Source of the DNA: Aphrocallistes beatrix
Lineage: Eukaryota > Porifera > Hexactinellida > Sceptrulophora > Aphrocallistidae
DNA length: 64,000 bases
Reading direction: 5' to 3'
Assembly: GCA_963281255.1 (NCBI GenBank)
Contig: OY725489.1
Span: forward strand, 6,138,523 to 6,202,522
In this document: positions 1 to 11,290 of the stretch, one piece after another
Position numbering within the stretch: position 1 is the stretch's first letter
How the letters are laid out: each line of letters begins with the position of its first letter
Notes under the pieces: model-generated
The model's database searches: none
Told to the model about the DNA's origin: nothing
What the model saw: the letters and a program-made list of their open reading frames with translations, nothing else
Translations under genes and position numbers: made by a program

Positions 1-92
1 CTATGTGTGAGAGCTATTCTGGTACTGCCAAAAGTGATCCGATTAAACGGTTGACCCGATTAACCAGTGACCCTATTTAGCGGAGTCGACTG
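1..92 (-). mobile_element. Terminal fragment of a pogo/Tigger-like element
   Basis: Read on the minus strand from base 92, the sequence starts CAGTCGACTCCGCTAAATAG and matches the start of another fragment at 38530 (CAGTTGACTCCGCTTAATAG). A CAGT-type start followed by a CG-containing terminal repeat is usual for Tc1/mariner/pogo elements. Only one end lies in the window. No transposase is visible. The superfamily is inferred from the terminal motif only. Confidence 0.4.
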
Positions 93-370
93 CATTTCTT
101 TGAAGTATTAATAACGATGACAATATATTGTAGTGTCGTACAATGATTTCTATTGTGAGAGTCAAGCAGTACATAGTATTGTGTAGAAAAGGTGTGAAAA
201 TTGTTTCCATTTTTTGCAGAGGTCTGAAGTTTCACTTAGATCTTCGAACTTAATCGTATATTCATCATTTGACACCGATAGCCAATTTTTGTACCTCTAC
301 GACTGCCAATTCTTCATTCAACTCGGACAAACATACAAACAAAAAATCCTAAGATTTTAATATATAGGAT
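93..370 (-). mobile_element. Helitron-like family 2 (Hel-2), terminal part
   Basis: This stretch aligns with 36855-37142, the right part of a more complete copy. It ends in TTTTAATATATAGGAT, which on the minus strand reads TCCTATATATTAAAA, a TC start followed by an AT-rich run as in many Helitron 5' ends. It directly abuts the hairpin end of a Hel-1 copy at 373. No ORF is present, so it is non-autonomous. The Helitron assignment is inferred from end structure. Confidence 0.5.
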
Positions 371-372
371 AC

Positions 373-609
373 AAACTCGCTTCGCTTGCTTGCGCTGCGC
401 GTTTGGCGGACACTTTGTGTCCGCCAGAGGCTCCCTTCGGTCGCCTAGGGTCACATTGATAAATTATAAGGGACAAAACATCTCTAAATATGTCTGTCTT
501 ACTGTTAAAATCGATATTACTCGAAAAATCATGAAATTTGTCAATTTTGAAATTTTTTGATGCATAATGATGACGTCATAACAGAGTGATGAGTCATCAT
601 TTTTTGAAG
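373..609 (-). mobile_element. Helitron-like family 1 (Hel-1), hairpin end
   Basis: This is the palindrome-rich end of the commonest repeat in the window. It has GC-rich hairpins (GGCGGACACTTTGTGTCCGCC-type and GGCTCCCTTCGGTCGCC), then ATTATAAGGGA and TGATGACGTCATAA. It aligns with the copies at 21147, 27813, 52711 and 58734 until about base 609. There the 18-bp satellite takes over instead of the usual second half. The opposite end of the same family appears at 7069-7091, so the satellite may lie inside one Hel-1 copy. Confidence 0.6.
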
Positions 610-2707
610 TTATATGCGGAATTACAAGAATTTACGGGATTGTTAGAGCTAGTGAGATGCATTAATTACCAGGATTGTAAGACCGAACGGGATTGGAATA
701 CTTAGCGAGAGTGTAGGAACTAGCGAGATTGTAGGATTTGACGGGATTCAAAGTCTTAGAGGGATTGTAGGAGCCAGCTGGATTGCAAAACTTAGTGGGA
801 TAGTAGGACCTAGCGGGATTGTAGGACCTTTCAGAATTGTAAGACTTTGCGGAATGCCAAGAATTTACGGGATTGTAATAGCACCGGAAAGCAAGAATTA
901 GCGGGATTGTAAGACTTGGAGGGATTTTAGAACTTAACAGGAGGACTGTAATACTTAGTCGAATCCCAGGAATTTAAGGGATTGTTAGAGCTAGCGAGAT
1001 GCAGGAATAGCAAGATTGTAAGAGTTAACGGGATTGTAGGACCTAGCTTGATTACAAGACTTAGCGAGATTGTAGGACCTAGCGGGGTTGTAAGGTTTTG
1101 CCTGATTCCTGGATTTAACGGGAATATAGGACCTTGCCAGATTGCAAGACTTAGCGGGATTGTAAGGCCTAGCGAAAATCCAGGCATTTAAGTGATGGTT
1201 ACAGCTAGCCAAATCCAGGAATTAGCATTTTTGCAAGACTTGGGGGGTTGGAGTACCTTGCGGAATTCCAGAATTTAACTGGATTGTTATCCCTTGCGGG
1301 ATTGAAGAATTTATTGGGATTGTAGGACCTAGCGGGATTGTAATACTTAACGGAATTCCAGGATTTAAGGGATTGTCGGCCCTATCGGAATTGTGAGAGC
1401 TAGCAGGATTGTAAGACTTAACGAGATTGTAGGATCTAGCGCGATTTTAACACTTAGCGAGATTGCAGCAACTAACGGGACTCAAGTGATTGTAAGAATT
1501 AACGGAATTCCATTAATTTACGGGATTGTTATACCTAGCGCGAAGCCTGATTTAGCGAGATTGTATGACCATGAGGGATTGCAAGCTTAGCGGAATTCCT
1601 GGATTTAGCAGAAATATTGAACAAAGCGGGATTGTAATACTTAGCGAAATTGTAGAACCTAGCGGGATTGCAAGACTTTGCGGGATTGTAGGACCTAGCG
1701 GGATTGTAAGACTTACCTGGATCTTAGGAACTTGCGAGATTGTAAGACTTAGCGTAATGCCAGAAATTTACGGAATTGTTATAGCAACGGAAAGCAGGGA
1801 TTAGGGGGACTGTAAGACTTAGTGGGATTGTGCAACCAAACGGGACTGTAACACTTAGTGTATTTCCAGGAATTTAAAGGATTGTTAGAGCTAGCGGGAT
1901 GCAGGAATTAGCAGGATTGGAAGATTCATTGGGATTGTAGGACCTAGCGGGATATTAGGATATAACGTGATTATAGAACTTAGCAAAATTTTAAGACCTC
2001 GCTAGTTTGCTAGACTTAGCGAGATTGTTGGATCAAGAGGGATTGTAAGGCTTAGCTGAATTCCTGGTTTTAACGGAAATATAGGGCGTAGCAGGATTGG
2101 TAAACTTAGAGGGTGCTTAGGACAAAGCGGGATTTTAAGACTTAGCGGAATTCCACGATTTACGAGATTGTAGGTCCTAGGGGGATTGCAAGCCTTAGCG
2201 GGATTGTAAGACTTAGCGAAATTCCAGGATTAAAGGGATTGTGGGACTCGCGGGATTGTAGGAGCTAGCAGGATTGTAAGAGTTATCGAGTTTGTTGGCC
2301 TTAGCGCTTTTGTAAGACTTAGCGAGATCGTAGGACTTAGAGGGATTGTAAGACTTTGCGAAATTCCAGGAATTCACGGATTGCAAGAGCTAGCGGGATT
2401 GCAGGAGTTAACTGGATTGTAGGTCCTAGCGAAATTTCAGGATTTGGCATGATTGTAAGACCTAGCGAGATTGGAAGATTTAGTGAGATTGCAGGACCTA
2501 GCGGGATTGTAAGACTTACCCAGATTATAGGACCTAGAGGGATTATAGGGCCTAACTAGATTGTAAGAGCGGAATCGAGGAATTTACGGGGTTGTTAGAG
2601 CATGCGTGATGAAGGAATTAGTGGGATTGTAAGATTTAGCGAGATTGCAGGACCCACCGGGATTGCAAGAGATAGCGGTATTGTTGGAATTAGCGGAATT
2701 CAAGGTT
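610..2707. repeat. Degenerate 18-bp-period satellite array, part 1
   Basis: Imperfect head-to-tail monomers of about 18 bp follow AGCGGGATTGTAGGACCT. Variants alternate, such as AGCGGAATTCCAGGATTT, ACGGGATTGTTAGAGCT and AGCGGGATGCAGGAATT, which suggests an older higher-order unit of several monomers. Because 18 is divisible by 3, each monomer keeps the same frame. One plus frame and two minus frames lack stops, giving spurious periodic ORFs of the SGIVGP type on plus and the NPARSY or IPLGPT type on minus. These are not genes. The array is cut at 2708 by a TTAA element. Confidence 0.9.
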
Positions 2708-2711
2708 TTAA

Positions 2712-3230
2712 AGATACCGCCCTCGAAAAATCCTTAGGTTTGGCTCGCAGCATGTGTTAAGAAGAGAGATAGATAAGATGTTAAGCGTGGACACGTAAAT
2801 CCTCTAAAAAATAATAACCCATGCCAAACCGCTTTTGGTTCTCATTTCTAGTTTTTGAGTTACTGCGTCTCAAAGTCGTTTTTCGTTTTTCGCTAGTGCA
2901 TCTGAACGGTTGACAATCCTTCAGTATGTAAATTTGTTTAACATACCATAGGAACTAATGCTTTCAAAATCGAATCATTGATAGTCTATCATATTGGCCA
3001 CCTCATAGGAACAAAAAAAGTTTACAATGACAAAATTGTAAATTTTATATTGATTTGAAAAAAATGTGCCAAAAAACACGAAAAACATTCGTTTTTGGGT
3101 AAATCAAAAATAGTATCGCAAAGTTATAAGATATCGAAAATCGAGTGGTACTACGTTCATCGTGTAACGATATGAAACAACTCTTGAAATTTTCAACCCT
3201 CTATCTCAAACCATCTTTGACTTAAAATAT
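2712..3230 (-). mobile_element. Truncated piggyBac-like non-autonomous element (pB-1)
   Basis: TTAA at 2708-2711 is followed by AGATACCGCCCTCGAAAAA, one base from the family terminus GGATACCGCCCTCGAAAAA. The body aligns with the right halves (in reverse) of the full copies at 21992-23802 and 55758-57681. The copy breaks off near 3230 in the middle of the family sequence, where the satellite resumes. No ORF is present. Confidence 0.75.
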
Positions 3231-5598
3231 TTAAGCGATATTGTAAGATGTAGCGTATATTGTAAGACGTAGCGTAACTCTAGGAATTTGCAGGATTGGT
3301 ACAGCTAGTGGGATTCAGTAATTAGCGGCATTGCTAGACTTAGCGGTGATGTAATAAGAAACATTAGAAGTAGAATCTCCTAGAAGAGATTCACGTTGGG
3401 TGGCATTTCAAGATTATCGTACTTATTGCCTAGCTTTACTTGTTAGCTTTAGTTTACAGATCTCAATCAGTATTTCTCTGTTTGAACATTATGTACAATT
3501 AACCATTCCTTGTTCGAAATAATTGACGGATCTCCGATCGCACAACAGAAGAATTGTAGAACCTAGCCGAATTCCATGTTTTACGTGATTGTTTGAGTTC
3601 TGTAAAGTCGGAACTAGCGGGGTTGTAAGATCTAGCGAGATTGTAAGATCTAGCGGGATAGTAAGACTTCGCGGGATTGTAGGACTTAGCAAGGTGAGGA
3701 CCTAGCGGGATTATAATACTTGGTGGAATTCAAGATTTTCACGGATTGTAGGAACTAGCGGGAATACAAGACTTAGCGGAATTCCAGGAATATACGGGAT
3801 TGTTAGAGCTCGTGGGGGGGAAGGAATTAGTGGGATTGTTAGAACCCCGTAAAAGTCGGAACGATCGGGTTTGTAAGACCTAGTGAGATTATAAGAACTA
3901 GCGGGATAGAATCACTGAGCGGGCTAGTAGAACCTAGCGGGATTATAATACTTAGCTGAATTCCAAGAATTTACGGGATTGTTAGAGCTGGCGGGATGCA
4001 GGAATTAGCGAGATTTAGGACCTAGCGAGATTGCAAGATTTAGCGGGATTTTAGGACTTTGCGGAATTCTAGCATTTGACGGGATTGTTAGACCAAGCGG
4101 GATTGCAGGATTCAACGGGATTGTAATACCTAGCTGGATTGTAAGACTTAGCGGATTTCCAGGATTTAAGGTTATTGTTAGAGCTCCTGGATGCAGGAAT
4201 TGATGGGATTGTAAGTCATAGCGGGATTGTAGGACCCAGCGGAATTCAATGATTTAAGGGGATTGTTGGACCAAGCGGGATTGAAAGATTTAACGGGATT
4301 ATATTACCTAGCGGGATTGTAGGTCCTAGCGTAAATTCAGGATTGAAAGGGATTGTTAGTTCTCCGGGATGCAGGAAATTTCGGGATTGTAAGATCTATT
4401 GATATTGTAGGGTCTAACGATATTGCAGGAATTAGCGTGATTGTAAGATCTTTTGAAATTATATAGCCTAACGGGATTGCAACACTTATAAGACTTAGTG
4501 GAATTCAAGGTTTTAACGGGATTGTAGCAACTAGCGGGATTGCAAGAATTAGCAGGATTATAGGACCTAGTGGGATTGAATGGCTTAGTGAGATTGTAAG
4601 ATCTAGTGGGATTGTATGCCTTAGCCAAATTCCAGGAATTAACGGGATTGTTAGAGTTAGCAGGATGCAAGAATTAGAGGGATTGTAAGACTTAGCGGGA
4701 TTGTGGGACCTCGCGGAATTCAAACATTTAATGGGATTGTCAGACCAAGCAGGATGCTGTATTTAACGCAATTTGAGTACCTAGCGGTGTTATAATACTT
4801 AGCGGGATTGTAGGGGCTAGCAAGATTGTAAGACTTGGTGGAATACTAGGTTTTAACGGGATTGTTAAAGCTGTGGATTGTTGGATCAAGAGGGATTATA
4901 AGAATTTGCGTGATTCGTAGGACCTAGCTGAATTCCATTATTTAACGGGACTGTTAAACCAAGCGGGATTAATAGGCATTGTAGGATCTAGAGCGAATCC
5001 AAGACTTAGCAAGATTGTAGGGCCTAGTGGAATTGAAGAATTTACCGCATTCCACGATTTAACACGATTGTTATAGCTCTGGGATGCCGGGATTAGAGGG
5101 ATTGTAAGACTTAGCGGGACTGTAAAACCTAGCGGCATTGCAAGACCTAGCTGGATTGCAAGACTTAGCGAGATTGGAGCACCAAGTGTGATTGTACGAC
5201 TTTGCGGAATTGTAGGACCTTGCGGGGTTATAATACTTAGCGACATTGCAAGACCTAGCTGGATTGCAAGATTTGGCGAGATTGGAGCATCAAGTGGGAT
5301 TGTACGACTTAGCGGAATTGCAGGATTTAACTGGAATGTAGGACCTAGAGGGATTATAATACTTTGCGGGATTGTAGGACCTAGCGGTACTGTAAGACTT
5401 AGAGGAATTCCAGGATTTATGGGATTGTAGGACCTAGCAGGATTGTTACATTTATCGGAATCCAGGAATTTACAGGATTGTAGGACCTAGCGGGATTGTA
5501 ATACTTAGCGGGATTGTAGGACCGACCGGAATTGCAAGAGTTAGCGGGATTGCAAACTAAGCAAGATTGTAGGACCAAGTGGGATTGCATGATTTATT
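3231..5598. repeat. Degenerate 18-bp-period satellite array, part 2
   Basis: This continues the AGCGGGATTGTAGGACCT-type array after the inserted TTAA element. It is interrupted at roughly 3345-3555 by unrelated sequence in which I recognise nothing. Monomers stay 17-18 bp and diverge strongly from each other, so the array is old or fast-evolving. Open frames on both strands (for example 4356-4670 minus and 5188-5430 plus) are by-products of the 6-codon period. The array ends in the palindrome at 5599-5643. Confidence 0.9.
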
Positions 5599-5643
5599 GG
5601 ATTTCTAGCATCCGTATTCAGTGAATACGGATGCTAGAAATCC
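5599..5643. repeat. 45-bp near-perfect palindrome closing the satellite
   Basis: Two 22-bp arms, the left one beginning GGATTTCTAGCATCC, are separated by a single G and are exact reverse complements. The match extends imperfectly outward to about 5585-5658. Two shorter palindromes follow at once, GTGAATACTATTCAC and TAAGATCGATCTTA. The left arm belongs to the last satellite monomer and the right arm is its inverted copy. Confidence 0.9.
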
Positions 5644-5658
5644 GCTAAATCTTGCAGT

Positions 5659-6049
5659 GAATACTATTCACTAAGATCGATCTTAAGATACTTAAAAATA
5701 ACGTTAAGGTTAATATGATTAGAATATATTGCATTATACTAATCAAATACAAAAGTCATTGAGTTTTAATATATAAAATATCGTCTGCATTGCATACTCT
5801 CTCAGTTGTTGACCCATTAATTTTTATTCACTTCTGTATAAAGAAAGGTACGGCTTAGCATCTCAGCCTGTATATGGTAAATATTTAATTTCAGCTTCGC
5901 CTCTTCAAATATACAGGAGTATTTTCCTATTTTTTTATCATATTGGTGTACCACTAACAATATATAGCTAGCGGATGGGAACTTACATTGAAAGAACTCC
6001 AAACTTCAATGAAATACGTAATTGATTTTCTGTAGGAGAAAATCGAACT
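5659..6049. other. No recognisable feature
   Basis: AT-rich sequence between the end of the satellite and a TTAA-element fragment. A short open frame on the minus strand (5817-6002) has no recognisable domain and no supporting signals. I see no gene here. Confidence 0.5.
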
Positions 6050-7068
6050 GAAAATCGATCAGTTAAATAGCAAAGGTGGAAAAGTGCAAAAAAACACGAA
6101 AACCGTCCGTTTTTTTGGTAAATCAGCAATAATATCGCTAAGTTACAAGATATCGAAATCGAGTGGTCATACGTTCATCATATAACGATATTGAACAACT
6201 GTTGAAAATTTCGACCCTCTATCTCAAACCAATTTCGACTTTTTATATTTTAAAAACGGTCAATTTTGACATTTTAAAGTCGCGAGATATAGGGATTTAA
6301 AGTTTAAAGGCTAAGAACAATGTAAAATGAGTTATTTAAGATAAATAAAAGCATTCACTAGCATTTAATCGCATTTATAATGATGATCTGAATATATTCC
6401 CACAAAATCTTTGGAAAATAGCAAAAGTACACTGAAAATGTTCAAATTCCTTGAGTCCTCTAAACCCGAAAAATTTGAGCTAATTGTGAATATTAATTCA
6501 TATTCCAAACACTACAAAGTATATTAGGAAATTAGAACGAAAGCCTAGGACTTTTAGTTTCCAATTTAGGATTTTTAAAAAGTGCTACGTCATAAAAATC
6601 TAAAACTCAACATTCCATATGATGTATTGCTATTATTATCAATGAATAATATACAGTACCCGGACAAAAATATTCGACCACCACGAAACCCCCGTACAAA
6701 TAGTATTATAGTGGGTTAATTCATAAAGGAATATGTGCTCAAACTGTATGAATACTCTATTTTTGATCTCTAATTAATAATCTACACATTCTAATTACGC
6801 ATATTTGAGAGCCTCAACTCAATTATTAACTCTCAAGTTTTAAAATATCTACCTTTGATACCTGATACTACTTGTTCCTAGTCACGGCCATTATATAGTC
6901 ACGGCCATTATATATGGTGGACTTTAGGGGGGTTCACTCCTAAAATCAAAATAAATACTGTCCAACTAGCACAATTAGAATGTAGAACACTCAGTAATAC
7001 ATTAGAATTAACAATAAAAAGTTTTGCTGTTTTTTTTACATCAGCTAAAGATTTCGAAGGCGGTATCC
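6050..7068 (-). mobile_element. pB-1 TTAA element, left-truncated and internally altered
   Basis: From about 6050 to 6640 the sequence follows the body of the pB-1 family (for instance the stretch around AAGATATCGAAATCGAGTGG). From about 6880 it follows the family terminus, ending CGAAGGCGGTATCC at 7068 next to TTAA (7069-7072). Between these lies sequence not shared with the full copies, including a short direct repeat of TAGTCACGGCCATTATATA at 6890-6925. The left terminus is missing. Confidence 0.65.
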
Positions 7069-7091
7069 TTAATCGAGTTTCAATAGTAGGG
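7069..7091 (-). mobile_element. Hel-1 terminal remnant after a TTAA insertion
   Basis: TTAATCGAGTTTCAATAGTA matches the Hel-1 end seen complete at 27672-27696, 28324-28350 and 53951-53976. The preceding pB-1 element used the TTAA that lies inside this Hel-1 terminus. This places the Hel-1 end on the far side of the satellite from the hairpin end at 373. Confidence 0.6.
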
Positions 7092-8230
7092 ATAGTATTC
7101 TGTCACCTCCTTATTCTGGTGCATTCCGGGTTGAAAGAACATTGTTTATAATTAATGTAATTAATCAATGTAGAACCATTGAACATATGCCTAGACAAAT
7201 AGATATATTCACTTGACTGTGCAATCAAACAGTATTCGAGATGTATGTCAATAATACAAACAGGATACATTAGTTCTCTTTTGGTAAAATATGAACGGTT
7301 ATAATGAATAGCAAGTATACCACAATATAATATGTATAATACAAGTAGACCATATTTTAATGTCTTTATTTGCATAGTTTGACACCTTTGAATAGATTTT
7401 CAAACCGATGTGGATATTTGGGTTCAACGATTTTTATATGGTTCTCGAAGGTGTAGATTCCGAATATTGTGCTTTCGAGGGTCCATGATAAATATTTTGT
7501 TTGTTTTTATCATAAAAACCTTCAAATTTGGCAGCGGTATTCACAAGCATCCCATAGTATCTATTTTCTTATGATTATAGACCTTTTAACAGGATGAAGT
7601 ATTTCGTGTGAATCTGGTTATTTTAGATCGTTGTAAGTTCCTATTACTTCATCCTTTAACTTACCTTGAACGTCTATAAATTATAGAGAAGCTAGAAATT
7701 AGAGAACGTGAATTAAGCATAGTCGACCACTTCTAATATCTCATGATGGTGGTACTTATGGATGGCTCAACTTCTTGCAATGTTATTAACGTGCCTACAA
7801 GCGCGTCTAATACATAAAGTTGAAATGATTAATGCTTTTTTGTGAGTAGCAAGTGTCATTAGATATCTCATTGCCTTAGTAACCACAAAATAATAAACAA
7901 TCGAATAATTGTAAGATTTATGCTAGAGTTCAAATAAATTTTGGTCAACTATATCATATACAGTATGTCCAATAATTATTGCAACGCATCATTTTTTCTA
8001 TTTCAACCACTGCTATAGTATAGTTCTATTTAATAAGTAATAGTTATTGTGTAATTAATATAGAATACTTTCATATTTATTGTTTCTGGGTAAGAAATCT
8101 CCAGAGTGTTTCAATAATTATTGAAAATGCTAGTATAAGAACATGTCCAACTAGTATCTAAGTGGACGCTTGCCACAGGAAATCTAGCTGGTAGTATAGT
8201 ATTAAAGCTCGCTACATTTCTATCCTTTTA
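7092..8230. other. No gene recognised
   Basis: About 1.1 kb of AT-rich sequence. The longest open frame (7103-7375 minus, 90 residues) matches no family I recognise and has no clear coding composition. I see no repeats shared with the rest of the window here. Confidence 0.5.
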
Positions 8231-8450
8231 CTGTAAACTGGGGCGACTTTGACCCTAAGAGGTTGCTTTGTCCCCACAATAGCAATTTTAATAAAATATA
8301 CACAAACTTATGAATGATATTATGTTGAATGGAATTCTCAATGAATCCAAAGGTATTTATACCGCAATATTTCTAAATTTGAGTTTATTTTATTAAAATT
8401 GCTATTGTGGGACAAAGCAACCTCTTAGGGCCAAAGTCCCCCCAGTTTAG
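8231..8450. mobile_element. 220-bp MITE with long terminal inverted repeats
   Basis: The left end CTGTAAACTGGGGCGACTTT and the reverse complement of the right end CTAAACTGGGGGGACTTTGG continue as matching arms for about 65 bp each (both contain CCTAAGAGGTTGCTTTGTCC). Flanking CCTTTT occurs at 8224-8229 and 8451-8456 and may be the target duplication. There is no coding capacity. The superfamily is uncertain. Confidence 0.75.
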
Positions 8451-8639
8451 CCTTTTGTTTCAAAGCTTAAATGGAGCATTTGGCTGAAAATAGCTTAAAA
8501 TGAATTCGCCAAGTGGAGAAAATTAGGCGCTGAATAATATAAGGGCAAGAGAACTAAGTTCACGATTAATGAAGAAAATGAACAAATTTAACTACATATA
8601 GAAGGACAAAATGTAGATACAGCAATGTCTTCGGATTCT

Positions 8640-8995
8640 GGATAAATAAAGTTGAAAAAGCCGTCGCAATTCCATAATGAGTCGAAGTTTTCTTCCGAGG
8701 TCAGAAGTTAATGGAGCCATAGCCAATATTCCAACATGGCAAAATCAGCTTTCTTCGTCTGGCAGTTTCTTCAATTAATTCGTAATCAGACAACTTGTCA
8801 CTGTAAAGCTGGAAATTTCAGTTTTTCGACTACTACTCAGTCTTTTTAGCTGATAGAAGGTTGAAGATTTTGTAGACTGTATATTAATAATCTTCACATA
8901 TCATATGATACAAATATCGTTGACAAATGATTACTCATCATTCTGTTATGGCGTCATCATTATCCTTCAAAAGTAAAAATTGAAATTTAATTTGT
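8640..8995. mobile_element. Hel-1 internal fragments in opposite orientations
   Basis: Bases 8655-8785 resemble the Hel-1 segment around GAGCCATAGCCAA and GGCAGTTTCTTCAAT in the usual orientation. Bases 8885-8990 resemble the Hel-1 segment containing ACTCATCATTCTGTTATG in reverse orientation. Both are diverged and lack ends. They sit just upstream of the gypsy LTR at 9013. Confidence 0.5.
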
Positions 8996-9012
8996 GATTT
9001 TACGAATGATAT

Positions 9013-9237
9013 TGTTGTGTAGTTCTATCCTGGACCATAGAGCTAGTACTTAGTAGGCGTGGCATATAGTAGTGAACGTCTTTAGTTTAGTTATCACTGA
9101 AACTTTTTTGTTAGTTTTGATTGCAATATATTGCTTAGTATCTTGTGTTTACCCTAATTAGTAGTTATCAATTATACACACGAATACCTTGAGTCAACTC
9201 CACACTCACGCCAACCAATCGGATCGTACGTACAACA
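9013..9237 (+). repeat. 5' LTR of the gypsy-type element
   Basis: Starts TGTTGTGTAGTTC and ends GTACAACA. It aligns over its whole length with 15648-15875 with numerous differences. Shared internal blocks include GAACGTCTTTAGTTT and CCAACCAATCGGATCGTA. The flanking ATAT is at 9009-9012. Confidence 0.8.
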
Positions 9238-9283
9238 TAACTGACAAATAGTCAGAAAGCCACCATCAATAATCCGCCATCAA

Positions 9284-10980
9284 TCAACATTGTACTTCCC
9301 ATGGAAAGGAAAACGCTCGAGGATTTTGATAGGTTGTTAGTCTCCGAAGTTAGTGCCTACACATTTACCGGATAGGGCAAGGAAGCAGTTATTAAGTTGT
9401 TACTAGCGTAAATCTCCCGTCGGGTAGCGGAACGCACACTAACAGTAGAAGTCTCCGAAACCCACCCACCCTGGAAGAGGCTTTTGCTCTCCTCAAAACG
9501 AATCTAAACCCACCGATGGATGTTTACAGAAAACTCGCCTATACCATGATATGCATTGGAACAGCAATGAATAGGTGGATTACTTTCTCATTCGCGTGTT
9601 GAGGGAAGCTAAACACTCAAAACATACGACGCTACAGGCGTATAACAACATGATATTCCAGGTACCCGAAAGGATTGAGCTGGCATCTGGGACCTGGTTA
9701 GAGACGAGTGGGTCGGACCCAGACATTTCCGATGATGATATCAGAACCTTTGAGGTAAAATGCGGACTCCGCTCATTGAAAAAGGGATTCATACGGATTG
9801 TAGATTGAGGGGAAATGAACAGATTAGGGCTATTCATGTAGCGACAGTGATATACCATCATACAGAAACGCCCCAGGATGGTCATTTCTCGATTCGAAGC
9901 CCGAAATGATCAGAGAATAACGTCCTCTAGAGGAACACGCGGCAGTTACTTAAGGGCGGCGGGGTATAATCGAATGAGAATTTCAAATGTTATTTGTCTA
10001 AACAGTAAGGACACTGAGGGCATAATAGTCCACAGTTGATTTACAATAATTACGGAAGCAAAGGTCATGGCCTGGTGATCGTAATTGCACACTCATTAGT
10101 AGAAGTATGAGATTCCAAAGTCGGAGTAAGCTGAGTCAGATCGCGAATTAACTCGATACTGAGGGAGTCAACCTATCCAAGCGAGGTGAAGCACTGAAGA
10201 ATCAGTCTCACTGCAGGTCATAATTGCAGGGCATATAATTACTGCCCTTCCTAATTCAAAAGCAAGTCCGTTCTTCATGGACAGGATGACACTGTGACAA
10301 CTGGGGTTGGAGAAAATATTCGTAAAGGACGACAACAAAGTTGATGGACCATGTAAACACCGGAGGCTGTTGAAGGTCACGTGGACGTTCCAGGAAAGGT
10401 CAAACATGAAGATCTTATAACTCCCGATAAAGGTAAGAGAAAATAAAGAACCCACCCTTTTGCTGGGACGGGAGTTTCTAAATACTTTTGGGAGAGTCAC
10501 TTTTGTTTTCCACTGGATCGAGTTAGGATCAACACGGGTCCCGTATATAGCTTCTATAATAGGAAGAGATCCTATCTCAGGGCAGAAACAGTGATAAGGT
10601 ATGAAGCACTGGTTCCAGTAGAAATATCTTCGGAAACGTTGGACATTGAAAGCAAACTCAATAAGACAACGGAATCAGTTGTTAGTGTTGTCCCAGGAGT
10701 ATCTTGTTCGTTCCTCGGCTAATCCCAAAACCTGAGAGAACTAACATGGAGAAACATTATAATCGATACGGGCTCTAGCGCGCCGATCAAGTCTCGATTG
10801 CATAGGTCTACCAAATTGAAAACTGGAAATAGAGGAACCAGTGAAATGCTCAAGAGTGGAGTTTGTAGAGCCTCAGAGTTGCCTTGAGCGAGTAATGATT
10901 TGCTTGTAAAAAGCGAGACAACTCGCTACGATTCGCAATAGATACCTCCGCCAAAACGATATTACAAAGAAGGATACCAA
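9284..10980 (+). other. Presumed gag/protease region of the gypsy element, unreadable
   Basis: By position this is where gag and protease would lie. Only short open frames survive, such as 9575-9808 on plus (77 residues), and none shows a zinc knuckle or protease motif that I recognise. Minus-strand frames (10168-10500, 9580-9885) are probably shadows. The assignment rests on position alone. Confidence 0.35.
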
Positions 10981-11290
10981 TAGTCTTCTTCCAAATCAAC
11001 AACATATATTAAATAAATTGAGCGGGGACTGCTATTTCACCTCGCTTGACGTTACCAGTGCGTATTGGTGTGTATCCGTCAACGAGCCTGATGTAGAGGA
11101 AAACAGCTATTTATACTTCAAAAAGGCAATACGAGATGCTGGCCATGCCGTTTGGATTATGTAATAGCCAATCGACAAACCAGCGTCTCATGGATCGAAC
11201 GTTAGCCGGATTGAAATTCGACGAATCCTATGTCAATAATTGTTTGAACCTTTGCAAATCGTTCGAGCAAAATGTAAGACATGTCCGAGC
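10980..11290 (+). pseudogene. Gypsy reverse transcriptase fragment
   Basis: Translation on the plus strand gives recognisable Ty3/gypsy reverse-transcriptase blocks in order. These are a palm segment of the form FTSLDVTSAYW, then a match to the RLMDR-LAGLKF block, then a stretch aligned with the catalytic Y-x-D-D box that here reads YVNN. The loss of both aspartates would abolish polymerase activity. An in-frame stop falls between the blocks near 11160. Sequence downstream to 11858 should hold the rest of RT and RNase H, but I cannot follow a consistent frame there. The open minus-strand frame 11299-11724 is probably coincidental. Confidence 0.65.

Noticed and set aside
373-450. Possible tRNA or SINE head in the GC-rich Hel-1 end
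   Set aside because: No A/B box pair or cloverleaf; the GC-rich blocks are simple palindromes, and the other end lacks a poly-A or repeat tail of SINE type.
927-5430. Many open frames of 60-104 residues on both strands in the first 5.4 kb
   Set aside because: They are translations of the 18-bp satellite, whose length keeps the frame; the peptides are periodic and overlap on both strands.
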